Shown here piece after piece: positions 49,401 to 60,700 of a stretch of 64,000 nucleotides of DNA. How positions within the stretch are numbered: position 1 is the first letter of the stretch; every line of letters starts with the position of its first letter. Source of the stretch: Hirudinaria manillensis. Taxonomy: Eukaryota > Annelida > Clitellata > Hirudinida > Hirudinidae. A program made the position numbers and the translations under genes. The notes under the pieces are model-generated. The model made no database searches and was not told the origin of the DNA. It saw nothing but the letters and a program-made list of their open reading frames with translations. The DNA is taken from positions 7,200,701 to 7,264,700 of the forward strand of contig CM067535.1 in assembly GCA_034509925.1 (NCBI GenBank), given 5' to 3'.

Positions 49401-51631
49401 GCGGCATGGGTACTGCCGGAATGGGTGGAGTCGGAGGTCCGTACAGGTTGGATGGCGGGGGGGATGTTTATCAGGTATCAGATGAGGATAAGAACAACGT
49501 TCCACCTGAAGTCAGTTGAATTGTTGACATTTTCCATGTTTATGAATTGTATATCATGCAGTTTTGTCTGCCTTTTGTTATTTTATGATCAGATTTTAGA
49601 GGCAGCTCGAAAGATGGCATTGAGAGCCTGGAAAGAAAGGTACCAATTTATTAGGAATTTGTTAACATATTGTTGTTTTTTTTTGGTTTTCTACCAATTT
49701 TATGATGATATGCAATGGCCATTACCTTCTTTTGTTTTTAGAAAACTCTAGGTTTACGTTTATAATTACTATAGAAGTATTTTCGTGCTTAGTATAATGG
49801 TTGTATTATGTAACAAACACATGTAATAGTTTATAAATTGATCAATAATCAATTAATATTGAAATATTTTGAATAAAATATCTGATTAATATCTTAATGA
49901 ATGTATTTTCAGATTGAAAGAAATAGAAATGAGCGAACACGATGGAGCCTTGTACGAGCAGTTTGTGTCGTCGGTCAGACCCCACATCAGACACATGAGG
50001 ACCATACTTGATTCATTACAAGTAAACTTGTTTAAATTTGAATTAATTAAGATTATTTTATTAAAAACAATTGATTAAAATTATCAAATGACGGTTAGTT
50101 AAAGTTCCTTGGCAATCAATTTATATTATTGATAAATAAATAAATTAATTAATAATTATAAATGAATTAAATTAATAAATCTCTTAAATCAAAAATGAAA
50201 CTAAAGTGAAACCCCTTGGACTTTGGCAGGCCAAGAGCAAGGAACGTCAGTGGTTGAGGCATCAGACCAACGGTGATGTCGATGAAGGGAAGCTCATCGA
50301 AGGAGTTATTGGGGAGAAAGGGGTTTATAAGAGGAGAGGGGAGAGAGAGCCAGAGGTGTGTTGTTGTTGTTATTGTTGTTGTGTTCGATATAATTTCATT
50401 CCTAGTGGCTTCCTGGCTCTTATTATTGATTTGTCATCAATTTAACGATGTTTTACTTTGGTCTATTCATTTCAATAAAGGAAAAAATTAAATTAAATTA
50501 AAAAAAAACAAGGTCAAATTATTCATCCATCCATCCGATCCTTCTCGCACCATTGTCACATCAGTCCTCGGATAAAATATCCAAATATTATCAGCTATTA
50601 TATATTATATAAGTTATTATATTTGCAGGAATATTGTTAATGGCTACTCGATGCATTTGACTTTAAACTTTTGCCACAGGCTGGAAGTTTTCAGGAGAAA
50701 CTGAAACTCATGAGATTGGTGTGCGACATTTCGGGCAGCATGTATCGCTTCAACGGACACGACGGAAGAATGGACAGACAGATTGAATCCTTGTTAATGG
50801 TTATGGAATCCTTTGACGGCTACGAACAAAAGATCGCTTACGAAGTTTTCGGTCATTCCGGAGAAGGTCCTTCGTTCCCCTTCGTCAAGGTCGAAGGCGA
50901 AGGTTCGGATTGGAAATTCAAAGTTCCAAAGAATGACAAGCAACGCCTGGATGTCGCGCTCGTTAGTTTCACATCTTTACACCTCACCTGTAATCATTAA
51001 ACAATATTAAATATGAAATGTGAATGCCACTTTATTGGGGCGATAATTTATAAACATAGAATTTTTGGTTGCAGTCACTTGTAGCCCATTCACAATTTTG
51101 TCTCAGTGGTGATTATACCCTGGAGGCAACAAAGGTTGCCATCGACGACATATCGAAGATGGAGGATGTTGATGAAAAGTTTGTTATTGTTCTTAGCGAT
51201 GCCAACTTAGAGAGGTTAGTAGATGTGGGACATTGAAATAAATTTTTAAACATATTTTAAAGCTTTTGTTTTATTAGGTATGGCATTAATCCCATGAGAT
51301 TTGGTCAGCTATTAACAAACAATCCTGATGTCAATGCTTATGTAATATTCATTGGGTCCCTTGGAAACCAAGCGCAAAGGTTCTTCACATTTATATTCAC
51401 ATCCCACTTCAATCATCTCTTTCACAATCAAATGTTTCAAATAATTAAAAGCCTCTTGCAATTGTTGAAGATGCACTTGCATGTTTTGTGATATTAGGTG
51501 TTTAAACCATAACATATTTTGTTTTCAGGTTATTGTCAAAAATGCCAGCAGGGCACTCTTTCATATGCAAAGAGTCAAAAGACCTTCCTGGAATTATGCA
51601 TCAAATATTTTTATCTTCTTTGTTAAAATAG
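36998..51631 (+). CDS. VWA8: VWA8, mitochondrial AAA+ ATPase with C-terminal von Willebrand A domain
   Basis: Forty-four exons were joined in phase; the initiating exon upstream was not found. The product is about 1,770 residues plus a presequence (human 1,905). VWA8 is a large dynein/midasin-like AAA+ protein on the matrix side of the inner mitochondrial membrane. Three P-loop modules are seen: a degenerate FLIGRPGPLRRN (exon 3), LVGPRGCGKST across exons 11-12, and LLVGNQGVGKNK (exon 20) with Walker B ILVVDEADKAPTN (exon 21) and sensor-like LANRPGFPFLGNDFFG (exon 22). The middle (exons 26-35) is less conserved and may be propeller-like. The C-terminus has a Gly-rich linker, KERQWLRHQ, and the VWA metal site CDISGSMYR (exon 41) with LSDANLERYG. 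The gene ends SFICKESKDLPG...LLK at 51631. A polyserine insertion in exon 11 is specific to this sequence compared with the human protein. Confidence 0.96.
39759..39804. repeat. (GAT/GAC)n tract in VWA8 intron
   Basis: About 46 bp of GAT and GAC triplets inside the 108-bp intron 39735-39842. It is complementary to the exon tract at 39865-39914. Confidence 0.93.
39865..39914 (+). repeat. (TCA/TCG)n tract encoding polyserine in VWA8
   Basis: About 15 consecutive Ser codons made of TCA and TCG. The flanking reading frame is conserved on both sides, so the run is translated. Confidence 0.92.
40861..40940. repeat. (GAT)n then (AAT)n tract in VWA8 intron
   Basis: Imperfect GAT/GAC triplets grade into AAT triplets between exons 13 and 14. 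Confidence 0.9.
41970..42046. repeat. (ATT/GTT)n tract in VWA8 intron
   Basis: ATT and GTT triplets after exon 16. Confidence 0.9.
43524..43568. repeat. (CACT)n microsatellite next to VWA8 exon 20
   Basis: About eleven CACT units end 13 bp before the exon 20 acceptor (exon begins 43582). Confidence 0.93.
44303..44361. repeat. (ATT)n tract in VWA8 intron
   Basis: ATT triplets between exons 21 and 22; a second ATT/GTT-rich tract lies at 44664-44808 just before exon 23. Confidence 0.88.
46204..46440. repeat. Tandem duplication carrying (ATC)n, VWA8 intron
   Basis: Two copies of a unit beginning AATCTTTTCCTTGTGATATG and ending with GTTGTTATnATTTGAAT flank (ATC)n runs of different length (about 46240-46283 and 46340-46423). 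The second copy ends 13 bp before the exon at 46453. Confidence 0.85.
47206..47276. repeat. (ATTT)n tract in VWA8 intron
   Basis: ATTT and TTAA units run up to the acceptor of exon 29 (begins 47282). Confidence 0.85.
47941..48002 (+). other. GC-AG intron in VWA8
   Basis: The intron starts GCAAGA and ends GCAG. Only this donor keeps the frame leading into LSSSLQQKIDSPNRVVS, which matches the conserved VWA8 segment. A nearby GTAATT donor would give the wrong frame. Confidence 0.8.
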
Positions 51632-52237
51632 ATAATCTCGTCAGCATATTGGAGGCAATTTGACTGATATATCTGTAAATTATTAGAAAACTTAAATTAA
51701 TAAATTAACAAAAATAATAGTAATAAAAATAAATCATTCACTATCTAATGAGTCTATCATTAACGGTTAATTATTCAACGGCTATGTTGTGTATATAGGG
51801 TTGTGATGGATAGAAAAAAATATCGGACAAAGTAAGCCACCTATCACAGCTAATTTTAAAATCGTGTCTACGCCAGTGCTCCGGGATCATTTGGACGGAG
51901 GTGGAGGCATTTTACCTTCTTCCTCCTCCTAAAGCGATGATGAAGTATAAAATGAATTATATAAGGGATGCAAATTATAAGTGGAAAGTTGGTATAAGTT
52001 GCTAATCATGGTGACTTAATAAGGCACCTGGTGAATTAGATATAAATTTGGATTGGGATGTCAAGAAAAAATTATTTCTGCGAATAAAAGACTTGTTACA
52101 TTAAATATGTAATTTGAAAAAGTTAAAACATTTAAAGAAATTGTATTCTTCATTATCAAATCCGAAGATGCTTCGTTGACAAGTCTTATTTCAAACGGGG
52201 TCGAGGGGCAAGCTGTTTGTTTGCTTTACCAGAAGAA
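51632..52237. other. Intergenic region VWA8/TP53I3-like
   Basis: About 600 bp between two same-strand genes, holding the VWA8 3' UTR and the next promoter by inference. No gene seen. Confidence 0.55.
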
Positions 52238-54059
52238 ATGTCTATGAGAGCGTATTTTGCGAATGACGATAGGACGTTGAGTATTATAAATGTTCCCGTT
52301 CCTCACGTTGGCGATTACGAAGTATTAGTTAAGATATTTGCTACTGCTGTCAATCGGGCTGACCTATTGCAGGTGTCTCTATAACAAATGATTCTTTTGA
52401 TATTAATGCATTTTAACCAGATTTTAACGAGGTCTGTTAAATAATCAATGATTTTCAATCATAAATGTGGAGTTGAATGTGAGGTCTTTTTTTTTAATAA
52501 CTTAGAAAAGAGGGCAATATAATCCTCCGAAGGGAGTAACTGATATACTTGGACTCGAGGGAGTGGGTGAAGTTGTATCATTAGGTAGAAATGTAACCAA
52601 GTGGAAATTATTGGATCGGGTAATGGCTCTTTTAGCTGGTAAGATCAAATGCCAACTTTTAACTATAATTTGTGCAAAAACAGTGTAAAATGTCAATTAT
52701 TATGTTCTTGAAGAGATTATGTTCTGTAAGAGGAGATAATAAGGATAGTATGTGAGTTTCACAGTTAATTAAGCTTGTCTTTATTCTATTCAAGGTGGAG
52801 GATATGCCGAATACGTTGCCGTTCACGAGGACCACGTTTGTCTGATTCCAGAAGGCTTGACGTACGTTGAGGCGGCTGCCAACCCTGAAGCATGGCTCAC
52901 TGCCTTTCAGTTGTTTTCCTTTGTTGGTAATAAGTTAATTATTGCTTATAATCTATGATATGGTTTGACCACTTAATTGAGTTATGCGTTGGTTTCTTTT
53001 TTCCTTCATAAGGACAAGTAAAATCAGGTGACGACGTCTTGGTTCATGCCGCGGCAAGTGGTGTTGGCACGGCATTGATTCAGTTGGCAAAATTGAAGGG
53101 CATCCGGTGCTTTGCTACCGTAGGTAGTGCCGAGAAAGTTAACTTTTGTCTCGACCTTGGGGCATACAAAGCATTTAATTACAAAGATGGGCCCTTTGCT
53201 TCGACAGTCCTAGAAGCAACAGAAGGTTTGAGAACTCAAAAATGTTTTTGAAAAAATGATAAGTTTAAGTATTTTGAACCAATTGATTGCCCTATTATTA
53301 AGCTATTAACCAACTTATTAAGCTATATTAGCAATATTTTTGAGAAAAATTCCACTGAATATTTTTGTGATCTCCAGGTAAAGGAGTCAATGTCTTGTTT
53401 GATTGCGTGGGAGGGAGCTATTTTGAGCAGAACTCTGAAGTTATTTCGACGGATGGAAAATGGATCATTTATGGAACTCTGGGTGAAAATGTTCACCATA
53501 TTTTATTTTACTATTTTTTTTGTCCAAGTTCTCTCATTTGACATCAAATTTCATTGATTTCTAAACATAAATCAATAAAAAAACTTTCTTTAATAATTTA
53601 CTTTTCAGGCGGCACCAAAGTTCACGGAGATGTTATTCAAGTTATTTTAAGAAAACGATTAAATGTGGTCGGTTCAACTTTGAGAAATAGGTCGAACGAG
53701 GTCGTAAGAATTGCCAATGACAACCATCCTTGATTACATGTTTTGATTGTGATCTATGTCGATACTGAATTACAGTACAAGAAGGAATTAGTATCGAGGT
53801 TTGCTGAAGAATTATTGCCACGATTTGCTGGAAAACAGTTGAAGCCTATCATCAACCAGGTTTTTGTTTTGCAGTTTGTTTTTTTTTTTTAGAGATTTCT
53901 TGATTAATAACACCAAAATGGTGTTGTTATTGGTGAATTGTCAAGTTTGTCATTTAAATTGCTTTGTAGGTTTTTCCATTTGAAGAAATTAATGAGGCAC
54001 ACAATTTTGTTGAGGATAATAAAAACATTGGAAAAGTTATTGTAAAAGTCATTGTTTAA
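52238..54059 (+). CDS. TP53I3: TP53I3 (PIG3)-like NADPH:quinone oxidoreductase
   Basis: Eight exons: 52238-52372, 52506-52638, 52795-52926, 53013-53225, 53378-53482, 53609-53700, 53776-53859 and 53970-54059; 327 residues (human PIG3 has 332). The family is the zinc-free quinone reductase branch of medium-chain dehydrogenases and uses NADPH to reduce quinones by one electron, generating reactive oxygen species. Seen are [36 protein letters not shown], the nucleotide-binding turn [32 protein letters not shown] and the end [10 protein letters not shown]. No zinc-binding cysteines occur at the structural lobe position. It lies downstream of VWA8 on the same strand. A generic CRYZ-like assignment is the alternative; EAWLTAFQL and GGSYF favour PIG3. 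Confidence 0.93.
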
Positions 54060-54708
54060 AATATTTATAGAAGTAGACACAATAATTATAAGCTTGTTTT
54101 GCTAATGATTGTTTTTTTTTAAATTTTATTTTTAATACTTTTGGGTTTCGGGGTTTTTGACTTCTTGAAGAATCTGTTTAATCTGTAAGTAAATATTTTC
54201 ATCAACCACCTAGAATTTGAATGCTTATCAATTCACAACAAGGGTGTTCTTTGTGACATTTCATTCATATCTGCTGATGATGATGGGTTTGTTTGATGAT
54301 TGTGTATGATTACTTTTCATTCTCTTTCTCCTGGGCTTAGTTTAGGATTCTCAAAAGCATTGTGCCTATGCAAATTATAAATGAATAAACTTCACATATT
54401 GGGTTGCAATTGATTATAAATGAAATTTAAAAAAATGCAAGTGGCAACAAAAAAAAACCTGGAAAAGACAGTGTGTTTTCTGTATGTGTGCATGCTTTTT
54501 GTCTCGTCAATTTCGATATTATCACAGTCTTCATATCAACACCGGCACCTTTTGCGAGTGCAGCATGAAAGTGTAATGGCGAGTTGCAATATTTTACAGA
54601 CGACAGTGCTCTAATCTTGTATCCCCCGTTTTCTATGGACGAGTTAAGGTCTTGCACCGGGTTTTTTTAGAAGAGTCTAACGCCTTTTTTTAAATTCCTG
54701 GCCAATTC
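54060..54708. other. Convergent 3' region TP53I3-like/KCNN
   Basis: 3' UTR sequence of both genes. AATAAA occurs on plus near 54384. No gene is supported. Confidence 0.5.
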
Positions 54709-57700
54709 TCAGTGCGGATTCATAATCCCAGATTTTTCTAATTGCCTTGCAACTGTCATAGGAAGACTGTCAACCTGAGTCTTTGAATAAGGAAAAAATG
54801 ATTAATAAATTAAGCAGGAGATAATAAATGAGATAAAATGTCGTAGGTGTCCGTTAGCCCCAGCTCGCGCTTGGTTCAAGCGTGAGAATTTTTTACCTCG
54901 TCGATAGGGTAAAAGTGCATTCAGTGTACTTACATAATGAGTGAGAATAGATGTTAAAATCTATTAGCAGCAGATTATTTTAGTTGCTGTGTTGGGATTA
55001 AAGATAACTTCGATTTAAAGATTATGACAATTATTGCTGATATTGGTTATCAATATTGTTAGTTTTAACTTAATTACTTCGTCATTGTAATAATATTAAA
55101 TATTTATAGCTACCATGTTATTATACTTATTAAATTATGAATGATGTTTAATTACTTGAATAGCTGTTAGACGGTCGAACATCGTGGCAAGCCTTTGCTC
55201 CATAAGGGTCTGCCTGCTGTTCATGTCCATGATTATGTCCTGCAGGTTTGTCTGACTCTGTGATCGTAAGTAGTTAGCGATTAATTAATATCAATCGTAA
55301 TATTATATTTTGTTATCCGTTGTGTGTATGAAGGCACTTTTTAGTCAGAAAGATTCTTTACTTTTGCGATGTCGACAACAGTATTTGCGTTATCATTCAA
55401 CTTTCTCTGCTCCAGCTTCACTCGTCGCAGACTGAAAACGAACACAATTTATTTGATCTAGGTACAGTTTCACTAAAAAAACAAATTCAATACGTTCATT
55501 TACATCTACTGCCATCACGCGGATCTTCCAGAAACGTTGGTCGGAGCATTTCATACGATCTCAGTTGACCAAAAGCCTTCCACTGACCTGTGAATTGCTC
55601 TCAGGAATTTCCTCTGATGAACTCTGAGACTGGCGGTGTTGACTTTTTTCGTAAGTTTTGAGTTCTTGTAAATGAGCCACGTTTCTCTGAGGACGTTTGC
55701 AGCCGTGCACTTGAGCTATGGAGGTCAACGAGATGTTGAATCAATTGAATCAACTATTGTTATTAATACTAATGCCATTCAATAATATAACTAACGATAA
55801 TAAACATGAACAATGCAGAGAGATACAAAGTTCTAGAATAGTTTGATACATGCAGGTAGTGAACGACCGGGGACCCCGGACCCGGCTGAACCCCGGCCTT
55901 TTTTACCACCGGGGTCCCGGTCCCGGCTTTTTAACATTCCCCGGCCCCGGTCCCGCCCCGGCTTAAATTCAACCGGGGTTTAGCCGGGGGTAAACAAAAG
56001 TCAAATTTTTAGCTTTGTCAACTTAAATAAAATTTATTCATCATCCGACGAATCATAAAATATATCGTTCGGAGAGTTAAAGTCCTCAGGTACAGCCGGC
56101 AAATTAGTGGAGTACGATAGAGCTCTTAAGTTATGCTTAATGAATACTAAAGTTTCAACATTTTTGGGCAACAGTCTCCCTTTTTGAATAGACTGTGCCA
56201 CTTTAAACTCCCATTCACTATCACTTGAACTGGGAGGTGGGCTTAGGTAAATCCTTGCCAGCTTCGCCAAGCCTGGTAACTCGCTAAATTTTCCAGTAGG
56301 CCAGTGGGTCATCCGTTCTATTTATGCGCTTTTTTGAAAGGTAAGCCTCCAATTCCCTCTCTGCTTCGGGTGCTTTCTTTCCCGTAATTTCGGAAGCTTC
56401 TTCTCTCAATACTTCTTCCCACAGGTCGTTGTCCTTCCTTGAATGGCCCTCCTCTGTTCCTGAACAAGATGCAGGCACCCTCCCATCGAAAGGAGCCTGA
56501 GAAAGTTTCCTTAACTCGATGGAGTTAAATAAACATCATCGGCTGGAACCTGGAATGATGTCCTTAAAACTATGAGTTTTAAAAAAATTACCGTTTAACT
56601 TACATCACTATGGCCTTCACAAAACAGTAATCAATTAGTATTCAATAAGATTTGATTTTCATGAGATTCCATCAACGATTTAATGTTTTTCTAAGTTTTC
56701 GCAACGGAGCGTGGAAGAGTTGTCGTTGTGAAATTTTTTTTTTATTACAGGTTTTACAGAATCTCTTTGACATAATAAGCATACTTATATATTATTTGAC
56801 GTTTACAACATGTTTAGAGAATAAAAGCACCGTTAGTTAACGTTATTATAGATGGCCTCCCCAACCCCGGCTTCAACCCCGGCCCCGGCTAACCCCGACC
56901 CGCTTGGATCCCGGTCCCGGCCCCGGTCCCGGCTAAAATTGTCGCCCCGGTCGATCACTACATGCAGGTGATGGTTAATTCAAGTATCAGGATTACTTCG
57001 AGACGAAAAGCAAACAACAAAGGTTTGCAACGAATTGAAGAGTGAGGAAGCAACAAGTTTCTGATTTTTGGACACCATGACTAACTGTAAGGAACATACA
57101 TATATGTATCTACCCAGTAGAAAAGATAGCCGTATTTGGAGTCTGTAAAACTTTGGAAATCCCCCTGTGGGTGTTTAAATTTGCTCACAGATACCTAAGT
57201 AAGACATCGGTCAGGTACAAACGAACTGTGCAGTTCTGGTATGAAACGAGGATTAGACAAGACAGAAATGCTGAGATAGAAGCAGTCCGGAAATGAGCAA
57301 CTCTCTCTGATCTCTGCCTGGAGATGACAGAACCAAACAAACTTCCTGACGTTTCCTTCATTAGTTTGCCGAAGGAAACGAGCAGACCTACTTTCTAGGA
57401 GCAGCACGACTCGTTCTTCGTGTCACAAAGACAGAAAAAGAAGACAACGACCCACTTGGAAATATCTAAAATTGTTCAGCGTTGGGTTTGCCCGGTCATT
57501 GGAACTCTAACATGAAGTGGTGATGAGACAAAATATCTCGAATTTCAAATCTATTTGCAAGCAATATATATTTCTAACAGAGTTTGTAACAAATGATCTT
57601 AATCTTAAAAATATTTTTCATACATGAAGATCTGGCTGGGAGCCATTACTAGTAATACTGCAAACGCCATTTCACCTGTTTAGTGAGTTGGGTGTCCATC

Positions 57701-60700
57701 ATGAAGTTGTGAACGTGCTTCTCAGCCCGACTGAGTTCCAACTTTTTGGCAAGTACCGCCACAACCAACGCCGTACAGCCTGCTCCCTGTGTCATAAACA
57801 ATTGTATGACTGTACTTTGTCATTTTTGACATCGTCATCATAATCAACACCATCATCGTCGTCGTTGTCATCATCAACATAATCACGTGCATTCAGTTTC
57901 AATCAAAGCGAAAATTGCTTGAAAATTCATGGCCTTTTAAGCCGCCATTACAACTGCCCGTAACTTGGTTGTGATGTGAAAAGTGTAATGAAATATTTCA
58001 TTCTAAGCTCGTTAACTCCGGAGTTCAGAACCCGATTCGGTTGCACAAAAACTAATGTTTTGCGGACCTATTGAGCTCCTCTGAGATAGGACAGATGCAT
58101 CATAACAACCTTCACCTCCCTCAGTCAGCAGTTGCTCTGCAGCGTTTGAAAGTCGTGAGAAAATCAACAACAACAGCAACAACAACAACAGAAGAATGTT
58201 CGTCAATTATGAATGAACGACCTCATCAGGTCTCGAGAAAGGATCGCTCGAGCAATAATCGTGCTCCTTCCACGGAGTTTCAGAGGATTTTCCACGATTT
58301 TACGAGCTTAGTTTGTTCCATTCCTTGTCATTTATCAGTGCAAGTGAAGATTAAATGAGACTTTTGTCTCCTTTAAAAGGTACAAAAGACAAAAACGCGT
58401 GCAAACCCTAACCCTTCCGTTCTCGATGCACCGCGATGCTAAAGACTATTTCATTGGATCCTCCATAATTATCACCAGTTCGTCATTGTGATTAAACAAT
58501 CCGTTTGAAGCGTTCATTTTCTTAACGCCGCTCGTTCATTATGCCTGGCACCGATGCATCATCGCATACGAATACGTGAGAGAAAGACCATCGATTTATC
58601 CGTCCACCCCTTTAAGATATGCCCAGAGCGTCTTCTCGCCTTAACGAAAGAGTTTCCTTTCCTACGTTCGAACAATCATTCGACACCACCACCATGACGT
58701 ACCATGACGCCCGTGATGACTGCGATGCCTCTGCCGCAGTACGTGTTCGGGACGATGTCTCCGTAACCGACGGAGAGGAAGGTGATGGAAATGAGCCACA
58801 TGGAGTTGAGAATGTTCTTGTGCTTTTCTTCGTGGTGCCTGAAAATAAAAAAAAATAAAACAGTAAAATAAAAGTGAAGAGCAACGAATGACATCTGTCT
58901 GCTGAGTGACAGCCACTTCGAGAAATGCCATCAAGACTTCTGCAAGTAATTTAGAAACGGTTGTGGAATATTTTTCTCTACTTTTTGTATCTTGTGTTTT
59001 TTTTTTTATTTTAACGAAACAAATGACAGAATTGTGACAATAGAAAATAAATTGTAATATAATATAATATATTATATATAATATAACATCTAAACAATAG
59101 TTTGTACATGTAAATATCCAGCTAACCCTAAAATAATACATATCCGTAATCAGAAAAATTGGTTCTTGGAGTTAAAAGAGAAGGTAAAAATAATAAAGGA
59201 GATAAATAATAATAAAGTTCTAAATAATAAATAAATCAATATATTTACAAATGGTTACGAAGTGACGTGTAAAAACGTTTGGCAATCATGAAGTTGGCAC
59301 GTTCGAATGACCAAAACATGCTACTGAAGGATTGATTGGTTGAATGATTGATTGATTGATTGATTTACCGATTGATTGATTGATTGACCGATTGATGGAT
59401 TGATTGATCATGGCAATTACGAGGTAAGGCTTGACAAGACAAATAATTGTCCGACGTCAGTCGGATCTACAGAATTATGGTCCTCTTATAAATCTTTTTA
59501 ATGTTTCTTTGACCCACTAAATAACGCAACACATCAACAACGAGCCGCCCCTGCTTTATGTCCCTGATGCACGCTATTGGTCAGGAGATTTACATCCCCT
59601 GACGCGATTGGCCGAAATTCATGTAATTATAAACGAGTCACAAGCTTCAAATCTAATTGGCTGACTTGATAAGATTCATTTTAAAGATCAATTGGCTCTT
59701 GAAAATTTTAGGAAGAGTTTGTGCCACTGTCACCGTCATCATCATCAACACTAACGTCATCGTCGTCATCGTCATCATCAACACCAACATCGTCGTCATC
59801 GTCATCATCAACACCAACATCGTCGTCATCGTCACCATCGCCATTAGTACCAAGCCTTTTTTCTTCCTGCTTTTCACACCTCAGAAGATGAATCCTGAGA
59901 AATGCCACCAACCGATGTTCGTGGAGGTGGACGCAAATTGATTCTTCCTTGTTTCTTGTTATTCGCTTCTTTTCGATCTTTTACAACTTTTTGGTGCTTT
60001 TCAGATGGATCGATTTGATACCATTTTGATGCAAATTTGACATAAATTCGATACAAATTTGATACAAATTTGACATAAATTTGGTTTAAATTTGACCCAA
60101 ATTTGGCACAATTCATGTTAATCGTAAATTTGATAAAAAAAATCATTTCGTTTCCAAAGTTTGGAATCCAAAGACGATTAATTAAAAGTTAAACTTGTGT
60201 TGCACACAACGACAAAACGTCCATCTCGACGATCAGCGTTTCCAGTATTTCCGTCTGATAAACAAGAAGCAGCGGCGAGACTTTATTATGTCATATTTAT
60301 TTTCTTTTCTTTTCTTTTCTTTTCTTTTCTTTACAAATATTGATCTGCTGGACATCTAGACCTCTCGTCCGATGGATGATTGATCTTGGGAATTTCCAGT
60401 GCTCTCGTTTCTGGAAATGAGAGTCGAGTTTAAGAAGGGGAGGTTATGAATCCTTAAGACCTTGCAGGACGACCTGCTACCTGACAGCAATCGTTTGGTG
60501 AAGCGTTCTTTTGACTTTTCCACCGAGGTCAACAAATTTGGTTCAATTGGCTTCAAGCTAATTGATTGTCTTCATTGCTCAAAGAATTATCTCAAATTTT
60601 GCACAGGGAGTCATTTAGATTTGTATAAGATTTTTGTATTTATATATTTAAATATATATATATTTTTGTATTTTTTTTTATATATTTTATTGTATTCATG

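Larger units (their letters stand above)
43582..51631 (+). other. VWA8: VWA8 exon map, exons 20-44 as numbered here
   Basis: Exons: 43582-43730, 43943-44154, 44483-44602, 44811-45016, 45126-45277, 45485-45578, 45785-45923, 46453-46655, 47028-47132, 47282-47352, 47527-47652, 47873-47940, 48003-48154, 48301-48448, 48534-48618, 48696-48930, 49095-49206, 49401-49510, 49593-49639, 49913-50021, 50230-50355, 50680-50961, 51075-51214, 51278-51379 and 51529-51631. Phase is kept at every junction. Confidence 0.87.
55716..57675 (-). other. SK-channel intron containing a hAT relic
   Basis: A 1.96-kb intron between the S6 exon and the second calmodulin-binding exon. Besides the hAT element described separately I see no gene in it. 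Confidence 0.75.

Noticed and set aside
59653-59941. Asp/Val-rich and Ile/Val-rich frames
   Set aside because: They are translations of the 30-bp CAT/CGT minisatellite.
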